64,000 nt of DNA, taken from PLGF01 sp052139695. GTDB taxonomy: Bacteria > Verrucomicrobiota > Verrucomicrobiia > Limisphaerales > Palsa-1400. The notes beneath the pieces were generated by a model. The model worked only from the letters and a program-made list of their open reading frames with translations, did no database searches and was not told the origin of the DNA. The DNA is taken from contig JBKQWF010000106.1 in the NCBI GenBank assembly GCA_052139695.1, forward strand, positions 1-64,000, in the 5' to 3' direction. The position numbers and the translations under genes are program-made. Shown here piece by piece: positions 23,192-32,763 of this stretch (the first letter of the stretch is position 1; every line of letters begins with the position of its first letter).

Positions 23192-24589
23192 TCAACTTTT
23201 GTCTTTGACGAGTGCTTCCTCAAGCGAAAGGAGGTTCGCCGCAAGCCGTGCCAGGGTGAATTGTTTCGCTTTCAGTAGCGCCGATGTTTGTTGGGATTTC
23301 AGTAATGCCGGATCGGCGATGTAACGCAGCAAAGCCCGGGCCAGCGCGTCGGCGTCCCGCGGTGGAATAATGAATCCGTCCACCCCGTCGCTGACGACGT
23401 CTCCGCAACAGGGAGTGGTAATGACCGGTAATCCGTAGGCCATGGCCTCTAGTTGCGTGATGGCAAATCCATCCGAAAGTGTGGGCAGGACAAAAACATC
23501 AGACTGTCGGTACCAGTTTGCTGCCTGATCGCGAGTGGCCCGACCATGAAAAGTGACGTTGCCTGGCGCGGTGGCCATCGCCTCTCGCGAAATGCCAATC
23601 GGACCAACAACACCGAACTGAATATTCTCCTTTTGAAGTTGTCGCGCGGAAGCGAGCAGGTATTGAATTCCCTTCCGCAGAATGACTTGGCCGAGGAAGA
23701 GGACGCGCAACGGCGCGGAGGGCAGAGACCGGAGACCGGAGGGCGGAGACCCGGAAGGGCGAAACGCTGAAAAGCTGAAACCTGAAACCTGAAATTGAGG
23801 TCCGTTTTTTGCTTCTTGCTTTTTGCTTTCCACAATCTCCTCTTCCACGTCTCGTTCATAGCACAACGGGATGACGACCAACTTTTTTGACGCAACACCT
23901 TGCTGGATCAGCGCATGGCGGCAAAAGTCGGAATTAACCACAACCCGATCGGCCAGCGCCCATTCCTGTTCGCGTCGACGAAAGTATTCTTCCGGGACAT
24001 GAACCTGATGCGCGGCCCAGCCCGGCCATCGCCTTTCTTCCTCGTGAACCATCTCGACCTCGACTCGATTGGGATCCATTTGGTTCAACACACACTTGAT
24101 TCCCTGTTCCCGGCACCATTCCATCGCTTCTAATGCTCCCGTGTCGTAGCCGAAAAAAATCAAATCTGCTTTCTTCCTTATGCCATCTGCTTTCACCGCT
24201 TCCACCTTGAGCGCTTCCCGAACGCGAACCGCAAACCGCTGTCCCACCTCGATAAAGGCGGGAAAAGGGCCTCTGGCCTCTGACCTCTGACCTCTAGCCT
24301 CTGACCTCTGACCCAAGCGACTTTGCCAGAAAAGCGCCCGCCAGTTCCACGACTGCACTGTCGCGCCCGCCAGATCGGAATGAAACCGCGCGGCAAGCGA
24401 GCGAAGCGCCCCGATGTTCAGTCCGAAATTTCTGCTTGCTGCTTTCTGTTTTCTCCCTTGCTCCCCGCCCCTCCCCCCTGCCCAGAAATCGGTATAAAGC
24501 GTGGCCAATCTGCCGCTCCGATGCAAAGCCCGTGGCACGGCGTAATGTTCCCGCGCGCCAATTTGACAACAAAACCAGTTCTTAAACAC
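23192..24589 (-). CDS. Glycosyltransferase family 4 with repeat-encoded inserts
   Basis: GT-B enzyme, 465 residues. C-domain: RVLFLGQVILRKGIQYLLAS, NVTFHGRATRDQAANWYRQS, DVFVLPTLSDGFAITQLEAM (E-x7-E region) and GLPVITTPCCGDVVSDGVDG. Inserts: near residue 45 (GREQKAASRN-like), near 95-107 (GQRSEARGQRSEARG, coded by six tandem CTCTGAC units at ~24280-24320), and a ~35-residue one at the interdomain linker (NGPQFQVSGFSFSAFRPSG...) right before RVLFLGQ. No signal peptide. Confidence 0.86.
   Translation of the reverse strand: MFKNWFCCQIGAREHYAVPRALHRSGRLATLYTDFWAGGRGGEQGRKQKAASRNFGLNIGALRSLAARFHSDLAGATVQSWNWRALFWQSRLGQRSEARGQRSEARGPFPAFIEVGQRFAVRVREALKVEAVKADGIRKKADLIFFGYDTGALEAMEWCREQGIKCVLNQMDPNRVEVEMVHEEERRWPGWAAHQVHVPEEYFRRREQEWALADRVVVNSDFCRHALIQQGVASKKLVVIPLCYERDVEEEIVESKKQEAKNGPQFQVSGFSFSAFRPSGSPPSGLRSLPSAPLRVLFLGQVILRKGIQYLLASARQLQKENIQFGVVGPIGISREAMATAPGNVTFHGRATRDQAANWYRQSDVFVLPTLSDGFAITQLEAMAYGLPVITTPCCGDVVSDGVDGFIIPPRDADALARALLRYIADPALLKSQQTSALLKAKQFTLARLAANLLSLEEALVKDKS
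23715..23840. repeat. In-frame composite repeat insertion in GT4
   Basis: GGAGGGCGGAGACC units, then CTGAAA units, then TTTTTGCTTCTTGCTTTTTG; translated at the linker between the two Rossmann domains. Confidence 0.6.
24270..24320. repeat. Tandem heptamer CTCTGAC inside GT4
   Basis: Six or seven near-perfect copies of CTCTGAC in head-to-tail order give the clearest view of the seven-base unit. The seven-base unit is read in three phases, giving the SEARGQR peptide repeat. Confidence 0.8.
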
Positions 24590-24962
24590 TGAAAAGCTGA
24601 GGGCGGAGGTCAGAGATCGGAGATCGGAGGTCGGAGATCAGGAATAAGTGAATAAGTCTCAAAAAAAGCTGAAACGCTGAAACACTGAAAGACGAAATCG
24701 TAAAATCCAAATTATGAAACCAGAAAATGCAAAATCTAAAATCCTGAAAAATGAAATGTGACGCCTGTCCTGAGCCCTGACTTCCAATTTCTGCTTTCAA
24801 CTTTCAGCGTTCAGCTTTCTACTTTCCGTTTCCGGCATCTCAGGTTTCAAGTTTCACGTCTCAGCTTCTCCCTTCGTGCTTTCTGATTTCCAAACTTCAG
24901 CTTTGAGGCTATTTCGACATTTCAGGTCTCAGGTCTCAGGTTCTCAGCCCTTTCTTTCGCCT
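24590..24962. repeat. 370-bp intergenic repeat region
   Basis: Packed with GGAGGTCAGAGATCGGAGAT units, CTGAAA units and TTTCAGGTCTCAGGTCTCAG units, the last in inverse orientation to the first. No open frame of note. It marks the border between the repeat-rich part and the repeat-free glycosyltransferase block. Confidence 0.7.
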
Positions 24963-26966
24963 TTACTGCGAAATGACTTGAAGATCTGTTGGTGGAGCGG
25001 GCAAACCACTCACTGCCCAGTCGGCATTCGTTGTCCAACCGGTTGAATTCCAATAGACTGAAAGTATTTGCCCATTTGTGACCTTAGCGTAGCTGGACAA
25101 TGCCTGAGACAGATAAACATTATAATAGCTTCCTTGAGAGTTTATGCTATTGTTGAATACCATAAACGCTCCGGCTGGGATCTGGGCCGCATTGCCATCC
25201 TGGAGAATAAAATTCGCGCCTGTCCCAACAAACTGAGTCTGGTAAAAGGGTCCACTCCCATAAGAAATCAAGTTGGTACTTCCGGGACTTCCCGAAAGCT
25301 GATAAGGCGTATAGTTATCACTAGAGTCGATTAAAACCATCGGTTGACCTGCATTCATTGAAAAGCTCGCGCAAGTATCAATGATCGTATTATGCTGGAA
25401 GGTTACTCCTGTTGCGTATGCTCCCTGATTCAATATGTGTTGAACGGTGCCAGCAGTCACCGTGTTACTGGTGATGGTAAGGCCGTTGACTGCGGTATTT
25501 CCCGGGCCTCCAAATGATGCAAGGGCTGTCAGAACACCCAAAGTAGGGGAAGTAGGGTTCCAAGCATCAGCATAGACGGAATTCCCTGAAATGACAATGT
25601 TGCTATTGGCATAGCTTCCCTGCGAACCCTGGGTCCCAATGGCAAAAACGGTTTCATACGCTGCGCAGTGAATCTGGTTGTTTAAAATAGAAATATTAAT
25701 TCCCGGTGTGGTTTCGATACCGTTGTTCCCAAAACCATTGAAGTAAAACAGGTTGCTTTGCATAATAAACGATGGACTAGTTGGAAGCCCTCCGTTCCAT
25801 GCCCAACCATTGCCTGTGATATTGGTAGTATAATTGCTGATAAAATAAGCGGTGTTGGTGTAATAGGTTTGATAAATCTCCGCAACCTGAAAAAGATTGG
25901 AAAACACACAACTGCGACAGTCCAATGATGGATAAATATTGAGCGCTGTTGCGTCGCCGTCGAGAAAGGAAGAATTGTAAATCGCGATGTTGCCATTTGT
26001 GTTCTGGTCAATTGACTTTAGCATTTCCCCTCGCCAATGTTGAAATGTAACATTGGTGAACGCTTGATACGTAGCCGTCCCAGTTTTACTTCCTTCATCG
26101 CAAGTGAGATATGCTGAATGATGTTGATCCCATCCATTGCCATCAACAGCGTTGACGGCAATCCCATGAACGTATTGGTTGCCTTGCTGAACACCACCAT
26201 CCAGCGTCATATTTTGGAACGATAGCGGATAGTTACTGGCAATCGGCGCGATGATTTCCACCAGGAATCCACGATACGCGTTTCCGTCGCCAGATGTGCC
26301 ATCTTGAGTGTTTTTTATTATCCAAGCTCCTTTCGAGAGTAGAACTGTATTCACCTGACTTTGACCGACGAACTGTAAGCCGCCACGATGAATCATTATT
26401 GAAGCATAGGAATACCCATTCGTGGTATGATACACTGGAATGCAAAGGTACGTGCCATTAGGAACATTTATAATTGCGCGTGTGTAGGTTGAACAGGCGG
26501 CAATGGCCTTGGAAAAGGCGGGCGTGTTGTCAGTTCCGTATGTCGCGAAGGTATTGGTCAGGGTCGCCTGCGGGACGAACGGTTGACCGATGAAGTCGGT
26601 CATAGTCACATAAATGTTCGTGCCGGCGACTACATTGGTGATAACGCCCACCCAGTCCTGATTATTGGTGGCCAGAAGATTGGAGGAGTTGAGACCAATC
26701 GTTTGCGGTCCAGCGCCGAACACTTCGATGGTCTTGCCAATATCAGCAGTGGAAAGTTGATTGGTGGTTGTGACCACGGCGGAGTTGCTCGTGGTGTTGA
26801 CCCAAAACTGGACAGCGTCTCCGGTCGCTCCAAAATTTGCGACATTTAAAATCGCTGTTTGGGCAAGGCTAGAAGAGGGCGCCCCAAATGTGATGAGGCA
26901 TGCTGCCAGCAGGATCACCCAGTGGCGGCTGAAAGCCGTCGTAAACTTGCTTTTTTGTCTGGTCAT
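24963..26966 (-). CDS. Secreted right-handed beta-helix protein (pectate-lyase-like fold)
   Basis: About 667 residues. An Sec signal peptide follows the ATG at 26966 (HWVILLAACLITFGAPSSSL, then AQ). The mature start ILNVANFGATGD is the hallmark of pectate lyase superfamily/GH28-like helices. N- and T-rich coils with repeated N-I-x-I-x-x-N patterns (INISILNNQIHC, NIVISGNSVYAD, LTITSNTVTAG) follow. No catalytic motif is clear, so it may bind or modify the polymer. The ORF is open 93 bases upstream, but the signal peptide decides the start. No C-terminal sorting signal. Confidence 0.8.
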   Translation of the reverse strand: MTRQKSKFTTAFSRHWVILLAACLITFGAPSSSLAQTAILNVANFGATGDAVQFWVNTTSNSAVVTTTNQLSTADIGKTIEVFGAGPQTIGLNSSNLLATNNQDWVGVITNVVAGTNIYVTMTDFIGQPFVPQATLTNTFATYGTDNTPAFSKAIAACSTYTRAIINVPNGTYLCIPVYHTTNGYSYASIMIHRGGLQFVGQSQVNTVLLSKGAWIIKNTQDGTSGDGNAYRGFLVEIIAPIASNYPLSFQNMTLDGGVQQGNQYVHGIAVNAVDGNGWDQHHSAYLTCDEGSKTGTATYQAFTNVTFQHWRGEMLKSIDQNTNGNIAIYNSSFLDGDATALNIYPSLDCRSCVFSNLFQVAEIYQTYYTNTAYFISNYTTNITGNGWAWNGGLPTSPSFIMQSNLFYFNGFGNNGIETTPGINISILNNQIHCAAYETVFAIGTQGSQGSYANSNIVISGNSVYADAWNPTSPTLGVLTALASFGGPGNTAVNGLTITSNTVTAGTVQHILNQGAYATGVTFQHNTIIDTCASFSMNAGQPMVLIDSSDNYTPYQLSGSPGSTNLISYGSGPFYQTQFVGTGANFILQDGNAAQIPAGAFMVFNNSINSQGSYYNVYLSQALSSYAKVTNGQILSVYWNSTGWTTNADWAVSGLPAPPTDLQVISQ

Positions 26967-27022
26967 AGCACAATGCTGACACACATTGCTGAGAAGAAAG
27001 CAATTTTCCTGCCAATTGTGAT

Positions 27023-27925
27023 CTATTTCAATCGAATCCAGGCCCGATAACACGACCATGGTACTGGATTCCGTCTCTTAATGCAATAGGGAATGCCCTC
27101 CAAGGCTTGCCACCACCACAGTGGCTCACGAATCGCCCAGGAGCGTCCGCGTTTACACGCATAGCGAAATTGAGAGAAGAGTCGATAGGTGATCAACCCC
27201 ACGACCTGCGGAAATGGACAGCGCAAGACAGTGCTCCACAACTCGTTGCGCGAATGCCGATGGTGGTTTTGCATTTCGCTGCGACTCTGACCGGACCAAT
27301 GGTGCCGAACGGTAACAACAGGGCTGTAATAAACCTCAAAGCCGGCGGCAATACATTGAAGAGCAAAATCCGGTTCCTCGTACATGTGGAAAAAACGCGG
27401 CTCGAACCCGGGCAATTGCAAATAGGCTGAACGTCTCAGCGCGGCACCTGAATTGGCAAACGAACGAGTTGGTCGCGCTGGCCCAAAATCCATTTGAGTG
27501 AGCGTCTCTGGATATTCATCCGTGCGTTGTGGGAAATGGACTACCGCCAGTTTCGGGTTTTGTTCAAAGAGTGGCACAATGCGGCAAATGCAATCCAGTT
27601 GTTCTGGAAAACTGTCATCATCAAAAGCCAAAATCAAGTCGCCCTTTGCTTCGCGCATCATTCGGTCCCGTGACGCCACGGAACCTCTGCCCGCCTCATT
27701 CACAATCAGCCTCGTGCTCGGCATCTCTATCCCCACCGACTCAACCGTTTCATCCGAGCAACCATCGGCGGTAATGAGAATTTCCAAGGGAGCCGGATTC
27801 AGCTCGCGCAACACCCGGCAGGTGCGGCTCAAATCCGCTGCTCGGTTCCGTGTGGTGATTATGATAGAAACAGTCAAGAGGAAAGGCTCCTTTTCCAAAT
27901 CCGCCAGGAGCTGAGGCGACGACAT
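27023..27925 (-). CDS. Glycosyltransferase family 2
   Basis: GT-A enzyme of ~300 residues. VSIIITTRNRAADLSRTCR start, ITADGCSDETVE, the DxD-like AFDDDSFPE, and the acceptor block EEPDFALQCIAAGFEVYYSP. The first in-frame ATG is 27925; the open frame reaches a TTG at 28015. It overlaps the out-of-frame end of the truncated methyltransferase. Confidence 0.85.
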   Translation of the reverse strand: MSSPQLLADLEKEPFLLTVSIIITTRNRAADLSRTCRVLRELNPAPLEILITADGCSDETVESVGIEMPSTRLIVNEAGRGSVASRDRMMREAKGDLILAFDDDSFPEQLDCICRIVPLFEQNPKLAVVHFPQRTDEYPETLTQMDFGPARPTRSFANSGAALRRSAYLQLPGFEPRFFHMYEEPDFALQCIAAGFEVYYSPVVTVRHHWSGQSRSEMQNHHRHSRNELWSTVLRCPFPQVVGLITYRLFSQFRYACKRGRSWAIREPLWWWQALEGIPYCIKRRNPVPWSCYRAWIRLK

Positions 27926-28614
27926 CCAAACAACATGCGAGACTTCTCGCGTTGTTTTGCACACTTTAAAATTAACATCATTAACACCGGACTCATGGTC
28001 AACGGCTGACGGCAACTGTTATTTCCCCGCGAGTTGTCCAAGCCATCATCGATGGCGATGTCAACACGACTATCGCCCAGAACAGCGGACATTACACCCT
28101 TCGCTCTGGCTGCGTCCAGTTGATCGAAAACATATAGCTCCGGTGCGTTCTTCTGAAATGCACCCATCTCCTTAAGGTGGCCGCGGTTTGCCTGGAAATT
28201 CGAAAGGTCGATGTCAAATCCAATGATTCTGGCGTTAGGGAAAAGGTCACACCAGGTCGCCAACCCATTCCCATTTAAAATTCCGACCTCAACCAACGTC
28301 AACTTTCTAGTTCGTGCCGCAGATATAAACGGCTTGAGAAACGCCGCATAGCACCGTCCGTACCCATGATAATGCGGCGACATCCGATCTCCGCCTCTGT
28401 TTGTTTTAGAATTCACTCCACCAAGTTGAAGCCCGCCGTAAAGTGTCTCCGTTAATACCAACCATTCAAAGCTCCCAGGAGGCAAGGTCTCGCGTGATTG
28501 TTGAAAGAGTTTAGCATTACTAATGTCGAAAAACCTTTCTGCGGCCTTCTGCAAATAGAAGCTTGGACTTCTCATCCAAGAACGAAAACGACGCACAAAA
28601 AAATTTTCGACCAT
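27874..28614 (-). pseudogene. SAM-dependent methyltransferase, C-terminally truncated
   Basis: Class I methyltransferase Rossmann: motif I LVEVGILNGNGLATW, GFDIDLSNFQAN, and VDIAIDDGLDNSRGN. After that (about 28040) the frame gives basic and cysteine-rich filler that is out of frame with the GT2 gene sharing the same DNA. The last strands and helices of the fold are missing. Probably non-functional, or a fold-minimal remnant. Confidence 0.6.
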
Positions 28615-28625
28615 GCCGCTTTTTC

Positions 28626-29576
28626 CTATGTCTTACACCAACAATTAAGGCGATGCTTCAGCTTTTCTGCAAGCACACGGCAATCCTCGTTCACGACAGC
28701 AATCCAAGCACCCAAGTTGCCGTGACGGCGACGATGGTGTTCGAGACGGGCGATTGTGAATGGATGCGAATAGGCCTTGCGGTCAAAAAGGAAAGGCTTG
28801 CGTCCGCAGAAGTGCGAGACACGGGGGCGGCGGATTTCTTTCGGGAAACGCCATCCACAACCGGCGCAATCTTGTTCTAATTCTTCCTTGCCATGATGCC
28901 CCCAGATGTGCTGAAGGTCTGCGAACTCGACCCTAAGTTCTCCGCGTTGCGACATGGAATGGACCAGGTAGTTCATTATGGGCATGCAGTGAAAACCAGC
29001 AGGCCAAGGCCCTCGTTCTTTATCTCCCCACGACATCGCATTCGACCATTTATCAAAGGAGATGGCGTTCCGTCGGCAGGCAAAAGTCCCATCGCTAAAG
29101 TATGCTCTTCCCTGCCATTTGAACTCGGCGTCAAATCGCCGCAGCTTTTTGGGATCGAAATAGAAGTGTGGTAGCCATGATGGAATTTCTTCTGCATCTG
29201 CAGCGACGGAAACTCCACTCCAAAAGATTTGGAAATCGAGCTCTGGGCGAACTTGAGAAGTAAAATCACCCCAAACAATCGCATCCGAGTCCATCCACAC
29301 ATAAAACTCAAAGGGACCTTCCCACATCGCCGCTAATTTCGCCCGAGGATTTCCCTCGATCAACTTGCGCACTTCGGCGGAGCGAAGCTCAGAGACGCGC
29401 AACACGAGCAAGCCATACTCGCTTTCCAAATCTGAAACATCAAAGGCACCGTCCACCACCAAACATATTGGAACGGCTGGGCAATAATGCCTCATGCTGG
29501 CCAGCGTGGCCTGGACCATGAACTTGTCTCCCGCATGGCAACCAGTCACAAACCCAAAGGGTGCTTTGATGTTCAT
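28626..29576 (-). CDS. Glycosyltransferase-like protein (nucleotide-diphospho-sugar transferase fold)
   Basis: About 316 residues. FGFVTGCHAGDKFMVQATLA start, VWMDSDAIVWGDF with a DxD motif, FSDGTFACRRNA, and a C-terminal half with H and C residues (LQHIWGHHGKEELEQDCAGC). GT-A type, family not certain (GT8/GT77-like). The start at 29576 overlaps the upstream stop (ATGA), so the longer frame from 29642 is not needed. Confidence 0.75.
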   Translation of the reverse strand: MNIKAPFGFVTGCHAGDKFMVQATLASMRHYCPAVPICLVVDGAFDVSDLESEYGLLVLRVSELRSAEVRKLIEGNPRAKLAAMWEGPFEFYVWMDSDAIVWGDFTSQVRPELDFQIFWSGVSVAADAEEIPSWLPHFYFDPKKLRRFDAEFKWQGRAYFSDGTFACRRNAISFDKWSNAMSWGDKERGPWPAGFHCMPIMNYLVHSMSQRGELRVEFADLQHIWGHHGKEELEQDCAGCGWRFPKEIRRPRVSHFCGRKPFLFDRKAYSHPFTIARLEHHRRRHGNLGAWIAVVNEDCRVLAEKLKHRLNCWCKT

Positions 29577-30565
29577 AATATCGTCCTCAAGCTTATCGGA
29601 CTGCCGTCCTCCAACGGGACACCTTTGACCCGCTTGAGCCAACCGCGTGAGTAATTGGCAAATAAGAGACGATCTTTGATCGCCTTTCTATAACCGCTCC
29701 AAGCCTTGCCAGTTGTGGGAAATTTACGCGAAGGCGTGGCGTGCCACGAACGAAAGCCCTTCATTGCCGTTTTGTCCAGCACCGACCGCCAGAGCCGGCA
29801 TTGCGGATGCGCGAACTCCCCTAGAAAATCCCACGGCTTGGGATAATCCAGAAAATGAATCAATCGGCCTGTCTGACCCCACGGTCTGCGAAATGCAGGC
29901 CAGTTTTTCCGCATGTTGGCAATGCAGTTGAATTTGGCATCCAATGTGAACGCCTTGCGATGGAGAACGTAGTTCAAGGCTGCTTGATCGTGAAATGCCG
30001 GGCGATAAGTACCGATATAATTCAGAGCCTGCTTTGCGATCTCCTGATGCCGCCACTCGGCCACGTTGACCAAAATGACTCCCGCGTTAAAGTAAGGCTC
30101 AACCGGGCTGTTACCCAATTGATTGGCAACAAAACGGTCAACAGCCTTTGCGAGCGGGGCTTCCGGCACGAGTCCAGCGGGTGATTCGCCCATGTCCAGT
30201 TCGGTCAGTTCGCCTAAGTCCAGATCGCACAAGGTATCGGTGTCCACATAAATGAAGCGGTCAAGGTGCAACAACTCAGGCACGACAAGCCTATAGTAAA
30301 TAGCCAGGCTGCCAAGCATAGCGGGGAAACTAGCGAAGACGCCAGTTTGAATCCTTTGAAGCTCCAAGACGAACGGATGATTTACCTCTCGAAGCGTTGC
30401 TCCAAGGAAAGTGACATCCTGATCAGTAAGACTATCCGTAAAAATATGAAAATGAACCGGACGCTCTCCCTTCCTGCAACTGGCGAGAATAGAGTATGCC
30501 GTTACGTGCAAGCCAGGAAGAAATCGACGATCCGGTGTAAATACGATGTGTATCGGTGGGGGCAT
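29573..30565 (-). CDS. Glycosyltransferase family 8
   Basis: LgtC-like GT8 of 330 residues. IHIVFTPDRRFLPGLHVTAY start, RFIYVDTDTLCDLDLGEL with the metal-binding DTD at 108-110, PYFNAGVILVNVAEWR, FHDQAALNYVL and the closing HFLDYPKPW metal/donor loop. All expected motifs are intact. Translationally coupled to the next gene. Confidence 0.9.
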   Translation of the reverse strand: MPPPIHIVFTPDRRFLPGLHVTAYSILASCRKGERPVHFHIFTDSLTDQDVTFLGATLREVNHPFVLELQRIQTGVFASFPAMLGSLAIYYRLVVPELLHLDRFIYVDTDTLCDLDLGELTELDMGESPAGLVPEAPLAKAVDRFVANQLGNSPVEPYFNAGVILVNVAEWRHQEIAKQALNYIGTYRPAFHDQAALNYVLHRKAFTLDAKFNCIANMRKNWPAFRRPWGQTGRLIHFLDYPKPWDFLGEFAHPQCRLWRSVLDKTAMKGFRSWHATPSRKFPTTGKAWSGYRKAIKDRLLFANYSRGWLKRVKGVPLEDGSPISLRTIL

Positions 30566-30568
30566 TGC

Positions 30569-31825
30569 CTATTGGTGGGATTTCTCCGGATGTCGTAGCG
30601 CCTCGCGGTAAAGCTCCAAGTATAGCAGCGCCATCTGCTCCACCGAAAAAGTTTTTCGTACCCATTCGGTTCCCCGTTTTCCCATCGCCGCCAAGTTGCC
30701 TTCCGCCGCCGACGCGCAAATACCTGCAGCCATTTTGGTCGTGTCGGGAAAGGGTATCAAACTTCCGGTTATTCCGTTTTGAATGGCGTCTCTCAGCCCG
30801 CCCACATCAAAAGCCCAGACGGGTGTGCCGCATGCCTGCGCTTCCGTGGCTACCTGACCGAACGTCTCCATGCGCGATGCGATCACAAATCCATCCATGG
30901 CCGAATATACCAGACTTTGAAGAACCGGCGAGGAGAGCCTCCCCAAACCATGCACCTTGACCCGCTCATTGCCCACCGCCGAAAGACCATCCCCAAAGAC
31001 CAAGGCGTCTATTGATCCAAAGCGTTCTGCCACTTTCCCTGCCACGTCAAGAAAGCGATTGAACCCTTTGTTCTCATCCGTGAGAGCCGCCGCGCCAAAA
31101 CCAAGGACCAGGCGATCCGGGGCGATCCCCAGCAACCGCTTGGCCTCAGCTTTGTCGTGGCGGATGAATTCCCGGATATTCAATGCCGGGTGGATCGTCA
31201 CGATCTCTTCAGCCCCTCGAAACAAGGATGATTTTTTTATGAGCTTAGTGGTAAAAGTGCTGTTGCCCACCAGAAAAACACTCCGACCGGCCAACACGCG
31301 GGAACGGCGTTCCCATTCTTGGGCTGCGAGAAACCGGTTGAAGGGTGGCTTCAGCAGAGGGCAACATCGGCAGCCATTTTCGAGTTGCTCACAACCAAAA
31401 TCCATAAAGCAGCCACCGGCTAGAGGGCTCATATCATGAATCGTCCAGACGATTGGAAGATGCTTGGGAATCCCCTCTAGGAAGCTCGACAAATCCAGCC
31501 ACTGACTTATCCAATGTAGATGAATAATCTCCGCCGCCGAGTCTTCTGGCGGCATTTGAGTCGCCTTGTGCAAGCGACAACGTCCATAATAGGATGGAGC
31601 ACCGGGACGGAGCGCCCAGGATTCAAAACGACGTTGAACCCGTTCACGCTGACGATCCAGCCATCCGCCGCAATACTCCAAACGTGTCGCCTGCGAACTG
31701 AGGAGGTTGCCTTTCCGATAGCGGATGCGGCTGTCGTGCCCCATGACGCTCAAAGCGTCATGGAGGCGCAGCATCAAGACGGCTGAACCGCCCTCGGCAA
31801 AAGTGTTGTAGTGGGAAACGCGCAT
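30569..31825 (-). CDS. Glycosyltransferase family 4
   Basis: 418 residues, GT-B. MRVSHYNTFAEGGSAVLMLR start, WTIHDMSPLAGGC (WsaF/WcaC-like), a cysteine patch DFGCEQLENGCRCCP typical of this subgroup, LVLGFGAAALTDENKGF, and MDGFVIASRMETFGQVATEA donor site. The start overlaps the end of the upstream GT2 by 52 bases. No repeat inserts, unlike the GT4 genes below 25 kb. Confidence 0.88.
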   Translation of the reverse strand: MRVSHYNTFAEGGSAVLMLRLHDALSVMGHDSRIRYRKGNLLSSQATRLEYCGGWLDRQRERVQRRFESWALRPGAPSYYGRCRLHKATQMPPEDSAAEIIHLHWISQWLDLSSFLEGIPKHLPIVWTIHDMSPLAGGCFMDFGCEQLENGCRCCPLLKPPFNRFLAAQEWERRSRVLAGRSVFLVGNSTFTTKLIKKSSLFRGAEEIVTIHPALNIREFIRHDKAEAKRLLGIAPDRLVLGFGAAALTDENKGFNRFLDVAGKVAERFGSIDALVFGDGLSAVGNERVKVHGLGRLSSPVLQSLVYSAMDGFVIASRMETFGQVATEAQACGTPVWAFDVGGLRDAIQNGITGSLIPFPDTTKMAAGICASAAEGNLAAMGKRGTEWVRKTFSVEQMALLYLELYREALRHPEKSHQ

Positions 31826-32763
31826 TCCTTGTTACCAGCCAGAAGAGATGCATTCAGGGCTTTTTGAATCGAGGCCAGTTCTTGAGATGAGGTTTTTAGC
31901 TCTGAATACTGCCTCCGCATTTTGCGCCAGTCACGTACTGCTCTGGGGTAAACAGACAACCAAAGATTTTTGCCCTGCATACATTCGCCCGCGAATAACT
32001 TCATCACGGTCCAATAACGGATGATTCTATCACGTTCCATTGGAAGGCTGGACCATTGAAAGAGAAGCGCGGTGCGCAGATTCAATTCATGCAAACGTCC
32101 GGCCGTGCTGGATTTCCAGGAGCCACTCTCCCGGTGCCAAACGACGCTGGCAGGCTCATAAATTGATCGCCATCCCTGCCGCCACGCGCGGAAACACAAA
32201 TCCAAATCCTCACAATAGGCTGGATAAAAAAGCCGGTTGAAGCCGCCCAATAAAAGGAATTTCAGCCTGTCCACGGCCATGAACCCGCCGCTAGTAAATA
32301 GCGTGTGGCAAAGTTCCTGGCGTTGAGTATCGTAGCTCCAATTGTAAAAACCATTCCGAAAAACCAACCGCGCTGGACCAATGGTTCGCTCGTGGCCCTC
32401 CCAATCGTAACTGGAGGCAGAAACGGCAAATACATCCGATGATTTGAAATGCCGAATCAAGGGCTCGAGAAAGTGCTCATCCACCCGCAAATCATTATTT
32501 AGCAGCACTACAATGTCATCCTGCAATCGCGGCAAAAGCCAGTTATAGGAAAACAAAAAATCATTTTCAGGCGCAATCACTACTTGCACCGAAGGGAACT
32601 CCCGTTTAACCCACTCCCCGTCGGGATCTGGACTGCGATTATCCAAAACAAGAACTGAACATTTCCCAAGGTAATTTTTGGCAGCAGCGCAGGCAGTCGG
32701 CAACAAGTGCTCCAAATGTTTCCTGCCATTATAATTCAAAATGGCGAGACAAACGGATTTCAT
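31774..32763 (-). CDS. Glycosyltransferase family 2 (rhamnosyltransferase-like)
   Basis: 329 residues. VCLAILNYNGRKHLEHLLP start, VLVLDNRSPDPDGEWV, VVLLNNDLRVDEHFLEPL with an NDD-like DxD, FTSGGFMAVDRLKFLLLGGF and YCEDLDLCFRAWRQGW. Typical GT2 of O-antigen loci. It begins one base from the upstream gene end, so the cluster is tightly packed here. Confidence 0.88.
   Translation of the reverse strand: MKSVCLAILNYNGRKHLEHLLPTACAAAKNYLGKCSVLVLDNRSPDPDGEWVKREFPSVQVVIAPENDFLFSYNWLLPRLQDDIVVLLNNDLRVDEHFLEPLIRHFKSSDVFAVSASSYDWEGHERTIGPARLVFRNGFYNWSYDTQRQELCHTLFTSGGFMAVDRLKFLLLGGFNRLFYPAYCEDLDLCFRAWRQGWRSIYEPASVVWHRESGSWKSSTAGRLHELNLRTALLFQWSSLPMERDRIIRYWTVMKLFAGECMQGKNLWLSVYPRAVRDWRKMRRQYSELKTSSQELASIQKALNASLLAGNKECAFPTTTLLPRAVQPS

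Noticed and set aside
24590..24962. Repeat density suggests a CRISPR array
   Set aside because: Units are 6-8 bases, degenerate and in both orientations, with no ~30-bp repeat/spacer pattern and no cas genes.
24963..26966. Secreted beta-helix protein as an exosortase target
   Set aside because: The C-terminus ends in PPTDLQVISQ without a membrane helix or a basic tail, so it lacks a PEP-CTERM-type signal.
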